From Deltaproteobacteria bacterium (GTDB lineage Bacteria; Myxococcota_A; UBA796; SXON01), in the NCBI GenBank assembly GCA_947486185.1, contig CANKTH010000009.1, forward strand, positions 1 through 64,000: 64,000 nucleotides of DNA. The letters are read 5' to 3'. Positions 8,730-17,577 of the stretch are shown in pieces. The notes beneath the pieces were generated by a model that searched no databases, was not told where the DNA came from, and worked only from the letters and a program-made list of their open reading frames with translations. Positions within the stretch are counted from its first letter, which is position 1, and the number at the start of each line of letters is the position of its first letter. Position numbers and translations under genes: made by a program.

Positions 8730-9661
8730 GTGCCCTCCTCCAGGCGGTAATCCACCTCGATGTGCGCGCCGGGAGCGGGGGCCTCGTCAAATATGAGGAC
8801 CGCCGACGCGACGGTCCACCCTTCGAGCACGCGCGCACCGTCCACCCGCACGACCGCGGAGCCGGGTACCGGCACAGCTTGCAGCGCGAACTCGCGGGGC
8901 CACTCCAGCCCTTCTGCGCCGAGCGCCTCGGCGACGCCGCTCAGATCGGCCTGGCAGATCGACAGGGCCAGGCCGCCGGTCGCCTCGGCGAGGTCCGTGT
9001 AGCGGGTGCCTGCGCGCGCTTCGCCCCCAGGCCCCGAGCAGCCCCCCGGCGAGTCGCCGACGAGGGCTGAGATCTTGACCGAACGCCCGCTTCGTTGGGC
9101 CTCCGCGTCCACCACCGCGAGGAGCGCGGCTACCGGGTCCGCTCCCAAGTGCGCGTCGGAGGCGTCGTCGTCGTCCGACACGAAAACAAGGTGCAACGAG
9201 GCGTCCTCGCGGCGGAAGCCGAAATTGGCGCCGTCCGCGTCGGCGAGCGCGCTCACCGCGGCGTAGAGCCCCGCCGAGGGAGGCAGCCGGTCCCCGCCGA
9301 TGGTGAGGTTGTCGGCAAAGATCGCGGCGCTATCCGGGGTGTTCCGGGTGATGATCCACGGACGGCCCAGGAGCACGCCTTCATCCAGCGGATCGGTGGA
9401 TGTGACCCCGACCTGCCAGGCGACCGAGAGGCGTGTGAGCGCGTCTACGAAGCGGCTCGCGGCGGCCGCCAGCGTCGCCTGCTCCTCAACCATAGAGCCG
9501 GTTCCATCCACCACAAACAGCACATCGACGCCCGCCCGCGGCGCCTGGTCGAAGGTCTCGGTGACGTCAACGGCGGGCACGACCGCGCTGTCCTCATCCT
9601 TGAGGCCATAATCGAGGCGACACGCGCCGATCAGGACGATCCAGAACGTCGGGGGCATCAT
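8726..9661 (-). CDS. von Willebrand factor A domain lipoprotein
   Basis: The protein (311 residues) begins with a lipoprotein signal (MMPPTFWIVLIGAC, lipobox LIGAC). From residue about 45 there is a vWA fold: VDVLFVVDGTGSM is the metal-ion-dependent adhesion site in the D-x-T-x-S form, and LHLVFVSDDDDAS supplies the later acidic strand. vWA proteins bind partner proteins through a divalent cation. The C-terminal 80 residues look like a small beta domain (GSAVVRVDGARVLEGWTV). It is first in the operon with the TIG-domain protein and the propeller lipoprotein, so the three probably form or serve one surface structure. Confidence 0.75.
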   Translation of the reverse strand: MMPPTFWIVLIGACRLDYGLKDEDSAVVPAVDVTETFDQAPRAGVDVLFVVDGTGSMVEEQATLAAAASRFVDALTRLSVAWQVGVTSTDPLDEGVLLGRPWIITRNTPDSAAIFADNLTIGGDRLPPSAGLYAAVSALADADGANFGFRREDASLHLVFVSDDDDASDAHLGADPVAALLAVVDAEAQRSGRSVKISALVGDSPGGCSGPGGEARAGTRYTDLAEATGGLALSICQADLSGVAEALGAEGLEWPREFALQAVPVPGSAVVRVDGARVLEGWTVASAVLIFDEAPAPGAHIEVDYRLEEGT

Positions 9662-9748
9662 TCACCAGACACATGGGATCGGGCGCGCGCCCTATCCGCA
9701 CGATCAGGATAATCCGCCTGTCTAGCCGTCTCAGTCAAGGGGCCCCGG

Positions 9749-11137
9749 ATGCTGCTTCTCCTCCTCGCCTGCAGCGCCCCCAAGCCTGAACGAAGCCTGA
9801 TTCTCATCTCCCTGGACACGGTGTCCGCCTCCCACCTCGCGCTCTATGGCGGGCGCGCGCGTATGCCCAAAATGGAGCGTTTTGCCGCCGAAGCGACCGT
9901 GTTTGAAGAGGCAATCAGCCACTTCCCGGAGACGGGGCCGTCCCATTGGTCGATCCTCACCGGGGTGCTGCCGGAGCTTCACGGAAATGTGGCGGGCCAA
10001 TGGGACTCGGCCTGTACAACGCCGACCCTCGCGGAGCGCTTCGCCGCCGGTGGCGCGGCGACCGGCGCGTTCATCGGTGGCGAAACCCTAAAGGCTTCTG
10101 TAACCGGTCTACAACGTGGATTTCAGGTCTATGACGACACCGTGTCGCCCGATCCCACGGACATGCGCCGCCCTGCGAATGAGGTGGCCACCGCCGCCAC
10201 CCGCTGGATGAGCGCTCAGAAGGAACCTTACTTCGCCTTCATCCATTATTTCGACGCGCACGCGCCCTACACCCCGCGAGACCCCCAGCGCTACGACCCG
10301 GACTACGCCGGCCGCTACGACGGCAGCATTCCGAGCATCGCGCCCCACCGTGAGCGCCAGGAGCCGATCGATCCCCGCGATCTCGAGCATATCCGGGCGC
10401 TTTATCATGCCGAGATCACCGAGCTCGACGAGCCATTGGCGCGCATCCTCGACGCTGCGCCCGCCGATGCCGTCGTCGTGATCCTGGCCGATCACGGCGA
10501 ATCTTTTGGTCATGACTACCTCTTCAACCACAGCGGCGCGCTCTGGGATGAGGTGCTCCGGGTGCCGCTGGTGATCCGAGCGCCCAGTCTCACTCAAGGC
10601 CGGGTGAAGGGGCAGGTGGGCCTGGTGGACGTCGCTCCGACCGTCGCCGCGCTGGTCGGACTCCCAGAGATAACAAGTTCAGGTAGAGATCTTCGCGAGC
10701 AGGCGGCCGGTCGTGCAGAGGGAGCAGCTCAGGTGTGGTCCCTGACCGACCGCTGGATCCGAGCGCCCAAGAAGGCGCTCCGCACTTCTACGCACAAGCT
10801 GATCTGGGAGGGCCCCGAGGGCACGCCGCCGCGCGCCTGGCGGCACGACCTCGACCCGGACGAGCTCACGCCGGTGGAGCCCCCCGCGACGTTGCTGGAC
10901 GCGCGGCGTGACTACTTCGCCGCGGTGGAGGCGATGCGCGCCTGCGTCAAGAGCGTGCCGCTCCGGGCCGATCCCACCCAGGATCAGCTCAAGCGCCTGG
11001 AAGCGCTCGGCTATCTGGAGGATCCGGGTGGACCCTCGCCCGGCAACGGAACCAAAGTGCCGAACGGACCCCCCCAGCCGGTGCCTCCACCGCCCGTACC
11101 TCCACCGCCGGTACCCCCACCGCCGACATCCCGCTGA
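9749..11137 (+). CDS. sulfatase/alkaline-phosphatase superfamily lipoprotein with Thr nucleophile
   Basis: The 462-residue protein starts MLLLLLACSA, a very short lipoprotein signal. The superfamily core is clear: the metal-binding Asp in ISLDT (D23), the nucleophile region TGPSHWSILTG (T62), and ILADHGESFGHD for the later metal ligands. Classic sulfatases have Cys or Ser at the nucleophile site and convert it to formylglycine. Here it is Thr, as in phosphoethanolamine transferases and phosphatases of the superfamily, so this is unlikely to be an ordinary formylglycine sulfatase. The C-terminus is a Pro-rich tail made of PPPPV units encoded by a 15-base repeat. AAGGGG six bases before the ATG supports the start. 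Two SGNH hydrolases follow on the same strand. Confidence 0.75.
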   Translation: MLLLLLACSAPKPERSLILISLDTVSASHLALYGGRARMPKMERFAAEATVFEEAISHFPETGPSHWSILTGVLPELHGNVAGQWDSACTTPTLAERFAAGGAATGAFIGGETLKASVTGLQRGFQVYDDTVSPDPTDMRRPANEVATAATRWMSAQKEPYFAFIHYFDAHAPYTPRDPQRYDPDYAGRYDGSIPSIAPHRERQEPIDPRDLEHIRALYHAEITELDEPLARILDAAPADAVVVILADHGESFGHDYLFNHSGALWDEVLRVPLVIRAPSLTQGRVKGQVGLVDVAPTVAALVGLPEITSSGRDLREQAAGRAEGAAQVWSLTDRWIRAPKKALRTSTHKLIWEGPEGTPPRAWRHDLDPDELTPVEPPATLLDARRDYFAAVEAMRACVKSVPLRADPTQDQLKRLEALGYLEDPGGPSPGNGTKVPNGPPQPVPPPPVPPPPVPPPPTSR

Positions 11138-11150
11138 CGGAGCTCCACGC

Positions 11151-12059
11151 GTGACCGGCCGACCCTCGCGTATATTGCAGGTGTTTCGCAGCGCGACCAT
11201 GAGCGTGGTGCTGGCCGCCGGCTTCTTCGCGGCCGCTGAGCTGCTGTTGCTGGCAACGGGCCTCCCGGATCCCGGGATCTACGCCGGAGATATCAGGAGC
11301 TTCTGGACGCTACGGCCCGATCTTCCGCCGCAGGACCTGCCGTTTCGCGAGCGGGGCACCACTTTTCGGGTGCGTACCAATCAATCGGGTTTTCGCGGGG
11401 CGGCGCCCGTGGAAGGCGCGACGCTGTGTCTCGGCGACAGCACCACCTTCGGTTGGGGGGTCGAGGAGGACGAAGCCTGGCCCGCGGTGCTGGGCGAGCT
11501 CCTGGGAGCTCCGACCATAAACGGCGGTGTCCCTGGTTATTCGACGCACCAGGGCCGGATCGCTCTGGCCGCGGCGCTGCGGCTCCGGCCCCGAACTGTC
11601 GTGCTTGCTTACCTCGTGCGTGACGCCGAGCGCGCTCCTGTCGCCGATGCGGATCGACCCGAACCGCCGTGGGACCCACGAATCCTTCAGCTTCTACGTA
11701 AGCTCCGTCCAGCCCCCTCCGCCGCACACCGCGCGGGCGTGCCCAGGGTCTCGGCGGCTGCGTACATCGAGAACCTCCGGCAGATGATCGCCGAGATCTC
11801 CGCGGCAGGCGCCTCGCCGGTGCTGCTGCAGTTCCCTACCCTGCCCGCCGACGAGGTGAAGGCTGGGGTGTCCGGCGCTGCGCCGGTGGCGGAGCACCAG
11901 GCCGCGCTGGCGCAGGTCGCGGCGGCCCATCCGGGCTTGCCCCTGCTCGTGCCGGCGTTCGAGCTGAGCCACTTTTTTCCAGAAGATCCGATCCATCTCA
12001 CGGTTGAAGGAAACCGCGCTCTGGCTCTGGCGGTCGCCGCCGGTTTGTCCGGACCCTGA
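11151..12059 (+). CDS. membrane-anchored SGNH/GDSL hydrolase
   Basis: The product is 302 residues with an N-terminal transmembrane helix (MSVVLAAGFFAAAELLLLATG, about 15-35) and an SGNH hydrolase domain outside. Block I is CLGDSTTFGWG (nucleophile Ser), block II is NGGVPGYST, and block V is DPIHLTVEGN with the Asp-x-x-His pair. Such enzymes remove or transfer acetyl groups on surface polysaccharides and lipids. The start is GTG 11151, with GGAG eight bases upstream, 13 bases after the sulfatase-like gene. The frame is open further upstream but only as a shadow of that gene. Confidence 0.75.
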   Translation: MTGRPSRILQVFRSATMSVVLAAGFFAAAELLLLATGLPDPGIYAGDIRSFWTLRPDLPPQDLPFRERGTTFRVRTNQSGFRGAAPVEGATLCLGDSTTFGWGVEEDEAWPAVLGELLGAPTINGGVPGYSTHQGRIALAAALRLRPRTVVLAYLVRDAERAPVADADRPEPPWDPRILQLLRKLRPAPSAAHRAGVPRVSAAAYIENLRQMIAEISAAGASPVLLQFPTLPADEVKAGVSGAAPVAEHQAALAQVAAAHPGLPLLVPAFELSHFFPEDPIHLTVEGNRALALAVAAGLSGP

Positions 12060-12199
12060 GCCCAGGCGCCCGCCCGCCCGCCTGTATGCAGCCCCGCGGC
12101 TGTGCTACAAGGGCGGAGTAGCGATGGAATCTCCTTGATGCGGTCGTATAGCCGCGGCTGCAGCAATCGTGCCCACCCGCCCGCGGAGCACCCGAGCCG

Positions 12200-14218
12200 A
12201 TGCGTACGCGTGTACTGACCGGCGTCGCCGGCGCGCTGTTCGGCGCTACGCTCTGGCGCGCTGCCGCAGGTCTGCTGCCCGAGGTGGATCCGGAGCGCTG
12301 GGACAGTCGCGACGCGATGGTGCCCGTTGAAACCGCGGAGCTGGCCGGATCCCTGCTGCGTTCGCCGCAGCGCCTCGATCTCTGGGGCCGGCGGGCGGTC
12401 GCGCCGCGGTACGCGTTCCAACAAGGGAAAATTACGATACAAGCGCGCGTTCCCGAGGGAGGGCAGCTCCGAGTACGCTTGGGCACTCCGCTGCCGCCCC
12501 CGATGCAGGACCAGCCCGTCCAGACCGGTGGCAGCGCGCCCTCCCCTACCCCGCCCGCTCCTGGTGGCGCGGCCCCGCCAGGCGACGCCGGGGCGGTGGC
12601 GCGCGCCATCGTCGGTGAACACAACCCGTCGATCCTGGTGGATCGGTCGAGCCGGAAGGTCATCGCCCCGACGAAGCTGGCCTGTTCGCCCGTGCCCGCG
12701 CCGTCCGAGCACTTTGAGTTGCAGCTGGTCGTCCGGGCCGACACGCTCACGGTGCTCGTGGATGGGGAGGAGCGGCTCGTGTGTCGCGGCTACACCCCGC
12801 GCCCGGGCGTGTCGCTGACCTCTGGCGTGCGCCGAGTGCAGGTCTCCTCCTTCCGTATCGAGGGCGAAGAAGGTGTTTTTGAGGACGACTTCTCGGGCGC
12901 CGGTCGGTCGCCGGTTGTGGGCGCGGTCGCGGCCGGGCTCGGCGCGGTCGTCGGCTTCAGCGCCTCCTCGCTCCTCCCCGGTGCTGCCTGGTTGTTACTG
13001 CCGGCGATCCTGAGTTTTGTGCTGGGTTGGGTCAGCCTGCGCGGCACGCTCGACGGCCTCCGGCTCTTGGAGGTCCCCGAGGCGCTCGCTCCCCTGATCT
13101 TCGGCGGTCTTCCAGCGGTGTACCTGCTCGTGCTCCTGGTCAGCGCTCGGATCGGTCGCCGTGGGCTCGCCGCCCTGGTGCTCGGTTCTACGTTGGCGCC
13201 CGCCGCGCTGGCGGCTGTGGCCGGCGGAGCGGCTTCGGCTTGGGCGATGTTCGGGGCCGGGCTTGGCCTTTGGGGCGTGCTGGGGTGGGTCAACAGCCAC
13301 CCGGTTCGGTGGCGGCCCGCGTTGTCGTGGGCCGTGGTGCTCGGCGTGGTTGGGCTCACAGAGCTTGGCCTTCGCCGGGTCGGCGGGGGCCGCACCTGGG
13401 AGACCACCAGGGGCTGGGCCCGCGCGACCGAGGAGTTTCGGCAGCTCATCGAAGTGCAGCGACACCCGGACTATCCGAGTGAGGGTTTTCCGGTGCGGCC
13501 GCCTGCAGCACAGGCCGAGCTCAAGCGTGTGGTGGCCCTGGGTGGATCGAGCACCGGCGGCGCGTATCAGATGGATGACCTACGCTATTTCTGGCCCCAC
13601 AAGCTCGGTTCGCGGCTCGCAGGGCAGGACTGGGAGGTCGTCAATCAGGGTGTCGGAGGTTGGAACAGCCTGCACATACGCCTCTACGTGGACAGTCAGA
13701 TTGACCGACTCGCCGGCGATGTGTACGCGCTCTACGTCGGGCACAACGATGTCATGTCCTCGTCTCCCGTGCCATACCGTACGCTCTACGAGCGTTATCA
13801 GCGATCTACCGCTGGAACGAGAAACCCGCTCCGTGAGCTGCTCGAGGGGTACCGGTTGTATGTGGGGCTCAGGTACGTCGTGCTGGGGCTCCGAGATGGC
13901 GAGGGCATGATGGCGGTCCCCGTCGAAGATGCGAGAGACAACCTGAAACATGTCATCGATCTGGTCCACGCCCGTGGGGGCCGCGTTCTGTTGATGAGCG
14001 AGGGTCTGAATCCCGACCCCGCCCCGATGGCGCCCTACCAGCGTATGCTCGCCGGCCTCGCGGAGACGACCGGGGCCCGGTATCTCGACACCGCCGCCTA
14101 CCTGTACGAGCAGGGAGATCCTGACTACTTCCTTGACGATTGTCATCTCACCATCCGCGGTCACGAGGTGCTGGCCGCGCGGGTGCACGCCGAGATCCAG
14201 GCGGCGGGCTGGTTATAG
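12200..14218 (+). CDS. multi-pass membrane protein with C-terminal SGNH hydrolase domain
   Basis: In this 672-residue protein an N-terminal helix (about 3-25) is followed by an extracytoplasmic region with a Pro/Gly/Ala-rich insert (about 105-135) and a beta domain. About six hydrophobic segments (roughly 240-395) come next, then an SGNH hydrolase (about 440-672). Block I is VALGGSSTGGA, block II NQGVGGWNS, block III YVGHNDV, block V DDCHLTIRGH, so all catalytic positions are present. The combination recalls membrane O-acetylation systems in which a transporter part and a hydrolase or esterase part cooperate, but the membrane part is not an obvious MBOAT or acyltransferase-3. It lies 140 bases after the smaller SGNH gene. 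Confidence 0.72.
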   Translation: MRTRVLTGVAGALFGATLWRAAAGLLPEVDPERWDSRDAMVPVETAELAGSLLRSPQRLDLWGRRAVAPRYAFQQGKITIQARVPEGGQLRVRLGTPLPPPMQDQPVQTGGSAPSPTPPAPGGAAPPGDAGAVARAIVGEHNPSILVDRSSRKVIAPTKLACSPVPAPSEHFELQLVVRADTLTVLVDGEERLVCRGYTPRPGVSLTSGVRRVQVSSFRIEGEEGVFEDDFSGAGRSPVVGAVAAGLGAVVGFSASSLLPGAAWLLLPAILSFVLGWVSLRGTLDGLRLLEVPEALAPLIFGGLPAVYLLVLLVSARIGRRGLAALVLGSTLAPAALAAVAGGAASAWAMFGAGLGLWGVLGWVNSHPVRWRPALSWAVVLGVVGLTELGLRRVGGGRTWETTRGWARATEEFRQLIEVQRHPDYPSEGFPVRPPAAQAELKRVVALGGSSTGGAYQMDDLRYFWPHKLGSRLAGQDWEVVNQGVGGWNSLHIRLYVDSQIDRLAGDVYALYVGHNDVMSSSPVPYRTLYERYQRSTAGTRNPLRELLEGYRLYVGLRYVVLGLRDGEGMMAVPVEDARDNLKHVIDLVHARGGRVLLMSEGLNPDPAPMAPYQRMLAGLAETTGARYLDTAAYLYEQGDPDYFLDDCHLTIRGHEVLAARVHAEIQAAGWL

Positions 14219-14221
14219 CGG

Positions 14222-14241
14222 GCTGGCTACGGTGGGCCAGC
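14222..14241. terminator. hairpin between convergent genes
   Basis: GCTGGC at 14222-14227 pairs perfectly with GCCAGC at 14236-14241 across an eight-base loop. It begins four bases after the stop of the membrane SGNH gene and ends five bases before the stop of the convergent amidotransferase gene, so it could serve both. No T-tract is present. Confidence 0.4.
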
Positions 14242-14246
14242 GCGCG

Positions 14247-14963
14247 CTATCGAGGTGCGTACATCCTTGCGAAACGCGCCAGCACCGTCTGAACCTCGGG
14301 CGTGTCGGGGGCGGCGGCCATGTCGGCGTCGATGATCGCCGCGCTCTCCGGGTCCGAGTAGTGCTCACGGTAATAGTTCCATCGCTCCATGGTTGTGGCC
14401 TTACGAAGCTCGGGGTGGAACTGGCTGGCCCAAAAGGGCGCACCGTCCACTTTGAAGGCCTGATTGCGGATTTTCTCACCCGTGCAGAGGAGCGTGACGC
14501 CCGACGGCAGGCGGTCCACGTGATCGTGGTGACCCAGCTGTGCGAAGAAGGAGTCAGGCAGCTCGCCAAAGAGCGGGTCATGCCTCCCGGCTTTGTTGAG
14601 GTGGATCGGGAAGGCGCCGAGCTCCTGCCGGGCGTCGTCCCGGTTGACCTCGCCTCCCAGGGCCAGGGCCAGGCCCTGAAAGCCGAAGCAGGAGGCCCAC
14701 GCGGGCACCTTCGCGTCCACCACCTGCACCAGGAAGTCCAGCATGTTGCGCACCCAGCTATGGGTGTCGAGGACAGAGTACGCACCCGAGCCGCCGAAGA
14801 AAAACAGGCTCGCGCTCTCGATGAGCTCCTGATCGAGGGGCGTGTCGGCGGCGTGGACCTTGACCAGACTGGGCAGGCCGGCGGAGTCCCGAAAACAGCG
14901 GAGCTCCTGCTCGGCCATCGGGTCGTGGGGGTCGCGAAGCGAGATGAGGGTCGGGCGTTTCAT
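14247..14963 (-). CDS. class I glutamine amidotransferase-like protein
   Basis: This 238-residue stand-alone GATase1 domain has the oxyanion strand FFFGGSGAY, the nucleophile elbow ASCFGFQGLA (Cys about 92) and the His-Glu pair in ASQFHPEL. Relatives annotated as GMP-synthase-like amidotransferases release ammonia from glutamine or act on gamma-glutamyl compounds. No partner synthase is adjacent, so the acceptor is unknown. It is convergent with the SGNH gene and divergent from the lipoprotein gene at 15199. The ATG at 14963 is the only good start, though no ribosome site is obvious. Confidence 0.8.
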   Translation of the reverse strand: MKRPTLISLRDPHDPMAEQELRCFRDSAGLPSLVKVHAADTPLDQELIESASLFFFGGSGAYSVLDTHSWVRNMLDFLVQVVDAKVPAWASCFGFQGLALALGGEVNRDDARQELGAFPIHLNKAGRHDPLFGELPDSFFAQLGHHDHVDRLPSGVTLLCTGEKIRNQAFKVDGAPFWASQFHPELRKATTMERWNYYREHYSDPESAAIIDADMAAAPDTPEVQTVLARFARMYAPR

Positions 14964-15198
14964 AGCACTAGGGATGATTCGGCACGGCTAACCAACCCCC
15001 GCCCCGGGCGCCGCAGGCTCTCCGGGCTTCGCGAGGTCTCGGCGCACCCGGCTCACACGTACGCGGATGGCTGCCCGGATGAGGCGCCTGGGGAGAGCTC
15101 TGTTACGAGCTTGTCAGGAGCGCGGGGATGCCTCGAACGTCGTTGACGGAAAACGCGAAAAGGCGTAAACGGGGAGCCGTACTCCACGGGTCAAACGA

Positions 15199-16080
15199 AT
15201 GCGGCACACTCTACTCCTCGTCGCGGGACTGCTTATTACCGGCCTCATAGCGGGCTGTCCCGAGCCAGAAGACAACGTCAATGCTCCAGGTGGCGGCGCT
15301 CCCGGCGCGCCTCCCGGCGGCGCTCCAGGTGGCGGTCCGGGTGGCGAAGGGGCGCCTCCGGGCGGAGAAGGCGCGCCTCCGACTGGCGCTCCGCCGGGCG
15401 GAGAGGGTGTGCCGGGTGGTCCAGGCGGAGCGGGCGGTATGGCGCCTCCACCGGGCTTGGCGAGTCTGATCAAGGACGGCGCAACGGTCACCGTCAGCGG
15501 GACGATCGACGGCGCGAAGGAGGTCCAGATCGACTTCACCGCGGTGGACGAGAGCTCCGGCACGCCGCGGCCGCAGGCGCTCGAGATCCTCAAGGTCACG
15601 GACGGCACGTTCACGATCAAGGCGCCTGCAACCTACGATTCCGTCATCTACGTCACGGCCATCCAGGACGCTACCGGCAACGGCCCTACCGCGGATGACG
15701 TGCAGGGCGGCGGCATCCCGGTCAAGCTGGAGGGTAAGGACGTCGCGATCACGATCAAGATGGGCGAGATGAGCGCCGAGGCCAAGAAGCTGTTCGCGGC
15801 CCCTCCGGAGGTTCCTACGGTGGTCCAGACGGACCTGCCGACGAGCACCGACGAATCGAACCGTAAACCGGCGTTTCCGGCTCCGACGGACGGCTCGGCG
15901 CCGGCACCAGGTGGCGCCCCGCCGGCGGACGGCTCGGCGCCGCCAACGGGTGGCGCACCCCCGGCCGGCGGAGCACCTCCGGCGGGTGGCGCTCCTCCGA
16001 CGGGTGGCGCACCTCCGGCCGGTGGCGCTCCTCCGACGGGTGGCGCACCTCCGGCCGGTGGCGCAGCTCCCCCCGGCTGA
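15199..16080 (+). CDS. lipoprotein with Gly/Ala/Pro repeat regions
   Basis: The product has 293 residues. The lipoprotein signal is MRHTLLLVAGLLITGLIAGC (lipobox LIAGC). Residues about 28-95 are a Gly/Pro/Ala-rich low-complexity segment. Residues about 95-215 form a compact beta-rich domain (VTVSGTIDGAKEVQIDF, later SVIYVTAIQDATGNG), and the rest is a second repeat segment of GGAPPA/GGAPPT units. It is therefore a folded domain held between two flexible linkers on the membrane. No family was recognised. It precedes the OmpA-type lipoprotein by 83 bases and may work with it at the outer membrane or peptidoglycan. Confidence 0.75.
   Translation: MRHTLLLVAGLLITGLIAGCPEPEDNVNAPGGGAPGAPPGGAPGGGPGGEGAPPGGEGAPPTGAPPGGEGVPGGPGGAGGMAPPPGLASLIKDGATVTVSGTIDGAKEVQIDFTAVDESSGTPRPQALEILKVTDGTFTIKAPATYDSVIYVTAIQDATGNGPTADDVQGGGIPVKLEGKDVAITIKMGEMSAEAKKLFAAPPEVPTVVQTDLPTSTDESNRKPAFPAPTDGSAPAPGGAPPADGSAPPTGGAPPAGGAPPAGGAPPTGGAPPAGGAPPTGGAPPAGGAAPPG
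15949..16068 (+). repeat. tandem coding repeat, 18-base unit in 36-base pairs
   Basis: The 3' end of the repeat lipoprotein gene is built of 18-base units encoding GGAPPx. Two alternating versions (ending in Ala or Thr) form a 36-base higher-order unit that is almost identical at the DNA level in the last copies. Near-identity suggests recent expansion and a risk of length variation by slippage. Confidence 0.8.
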
Positions 16081-16163
16081 GCAGACCTTGAGGGGCTCTG
16101 GTCCTGACTTGGCGGCGAGCCGCAGATCCGGTTAGTCGCCTGGTCAACGTCCGGAGCGTCCCG

Positions 16164-16826
16164 ATGACTCGTTTGTTCGCCTTCGTCCTGGTGTCCCTGC
16201 TTGCGACCGGCGGCTGCGTCTCGCAGTCCAAGTATACGAAGCTCCAAAACCAGTACAACAAGCTGGAGAAGGAGAATGACCGCCTCAAGGGTACCACCGG
16301 CAGCACCGGTAAGAACCCTACGGCGGCGTTCAAGGAGCTTCAGGCCGACCTCAAGCCGCTGGTGGACAAGGGGCTCCTCTCGTTGGAGGTGGTGGACGGC
16401 CGCGTGGTCATCGGAATGACCGCGGACATCCTCTTCGCCTCCGGCTCGGCTCGCCTCTCGGAGCGCGGTAAGGACGCGGTCGCGGAGCTCGCGCGGGCGC
16501 TTTCCCGGCGTGCGCGAGAGCACGACTTCCAGGTCGAGGGCCACACCGACAACGAGGCGATCAATACGGCAGAGTTCCCCGACAACTGGCACCTGGGCGC
16601 CGAACGCGCGATCACCGTGGTCCAGGCGATGGTCAGCGCCGGTTTTCCTTCCGATCACCTCAGCGCGGCCTCCTTTGGCCCCTTCGCGCCGGTGGGCACC
16701 AATGAGACCGCGGCGGGGAAGGCGCGGAACCGTCGGATCGAGGTCGTGCTGCTTCCCGACCTCTCGACCATGCCCGGCTACACCGAACTCATGAACACGA
16801 GCAACGCGCGGAAGCGCCGGAAGTGA
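16164..16826 (+). CDS. OmpA-domain (peptidoglycan-binding) lipoprotein
   Basis: This 220-residue protein has a lipoprotein signal ending LLATGGC, a short coiled-coil (KYTKLQNQYNKLEKENDRLK, about 24-43) and a C-terminal OmpA/Pal-like domain (about 85-205). The domain shows ILFASGSARLSERG, VEGHTDNEAI and the closing NRRIEVVLLP, which are the standard motifs for binding diaminopimelate in peptidoglycan. It would tie the outer or inner membrane to the cell wall. GGAG eight bases upstream supports the ATG. Confidence 0.88.
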   Translation: MTRLFAFVLVSLLATGGCVSQSKYTKLQNQYNKLEKENDRLKGTTGSTGKNPTAAFKELQADLKPLVDKGLLSLEVVDGRVVIGMTADILFASGSARLSERGKDAVAELARALSRRAREHDFQVEGHTDNEAINTAEFPDNWHLGAERAITVVQAMVSAGFPSDHLSAASFGPFAPVGTNETAAGKARNRRIEVVLLPDLSTMPGYTELMNTSNARKRRK

Positions 16827-16877
16827 TTCCTCTCGGGCGTGCTTGCGCCCTCCAACGTCTCGCCCCGCTGGGGAGCT

Positions 16878-17546
16878 ATGCCCGCCGCCTATTTTGACGT
16901 TGATGGTACGCTTGTCGGGGGCAATCTGCTGCCGCCGACGTTGATGTATCTGGCCAACCAGGCCTCGCCGTTGGACAGCGCATGGCGGGTCGCGCGCCTG
17001 TTCGCCGACGCGCCCCGCCTCGCCGCGGAAGAGCTCAAGGATCGCCGCCTCTTCAACGAGCGCTTGTTCTGGCACTTTCGGGGAATGACGGACGATCGGC
17101 TGCGCTCGTTGGCGGGTGACGTCTACAACGAACAGGTCAAACCTAAGCTATTTCGTGGTGTTCGTAGTCTCGTCAACCGGTGCCAGGACGCCGGGATGCG
17201 GGTGGTGCTGGTGACCGGCTCTCTCGACATCACGATGGAGCCCCTCCGCCGAGATCTCGGTGCTGACGCGTGCATCGCCAACCGGCTGGAGATCAAGGAC
17301 CACCTCGCGACGGGCCGGCTCCTTCGACCTGTGGTCGCTGGTCCGTACAAGTCGAGGTTGATTGTGGAGGATGCCGAGAGGCACGGGGACGATCTGGCCG
17401 CCTGCCATGCCTACTCCGACTCCTACTCCGACGTTCCAATGTTGTCGGTCGTCGGGCACCCCTACTGTATCAATCCGGATCGCCGGCTCGCGCAGCTCGC
17501 GCAGGCGTACGACTGGCCGATCATCGACATCCAGTCCGGGCCCTGA
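16878..17546 (+). CDS. HAD-superfamily IB hydrolase (SerB-like)
   Basis: The protein is 222 residues. Motif I is YFDVDGTLVGG (nucleophile Asp), motif II VLVTGS, motif III GPYKSRLI, and motif IV DSYSDVPML. These and the length are typical of the HAD IB family that includes phosphoserine phosphatase and acyl-phosphate phosphatases. The family often acts on phospholipid or serine phosphates, but the substrate cannot be assigned. I start at ATG 16878 because GGGAG sits just upstream and the Asp motif is then at the usual distance; an upstream in-frame GTG adds 13 poorly conserved residues. Confidence 0.82.
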   Translation: MPAAYFDVDGTLVGGNLLPPTLMYLANQASPLDSAWRVARLFADAPRLAAEELKDRRLFNERLFWHFRGMTDDRLRSLAGDVYNEQVKPKLFRGVRSLVNRCQDAGMRVVLVTGSLDITMEPLRRDLGADACIANRLEIKDHLATGRLLRPVVAGPYKSRLIVEDAERHGDDLAACHAYSDSYSDVPMLSVVGHPYCINPDRRLAQLAQAYDWPIIDIQSGP

Positions 17547-17577
17547 GCGTCAGCACGGTCACTGCGCGATGGGCCCG
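17537..17577. terminator. possible long-loop hairpin over convergent gene ends
   Basis: CGGGCCC at 17537-17543 and GGGCCCG at 17571-17577 are perfect complements. The loop of 27 bases holds the stop codons of the HAD gene and of the convergent arylsulfotransferase-like gene. GGGCCC is self-complementary, so the match is less striking than it looks. Confidence 0.25.
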
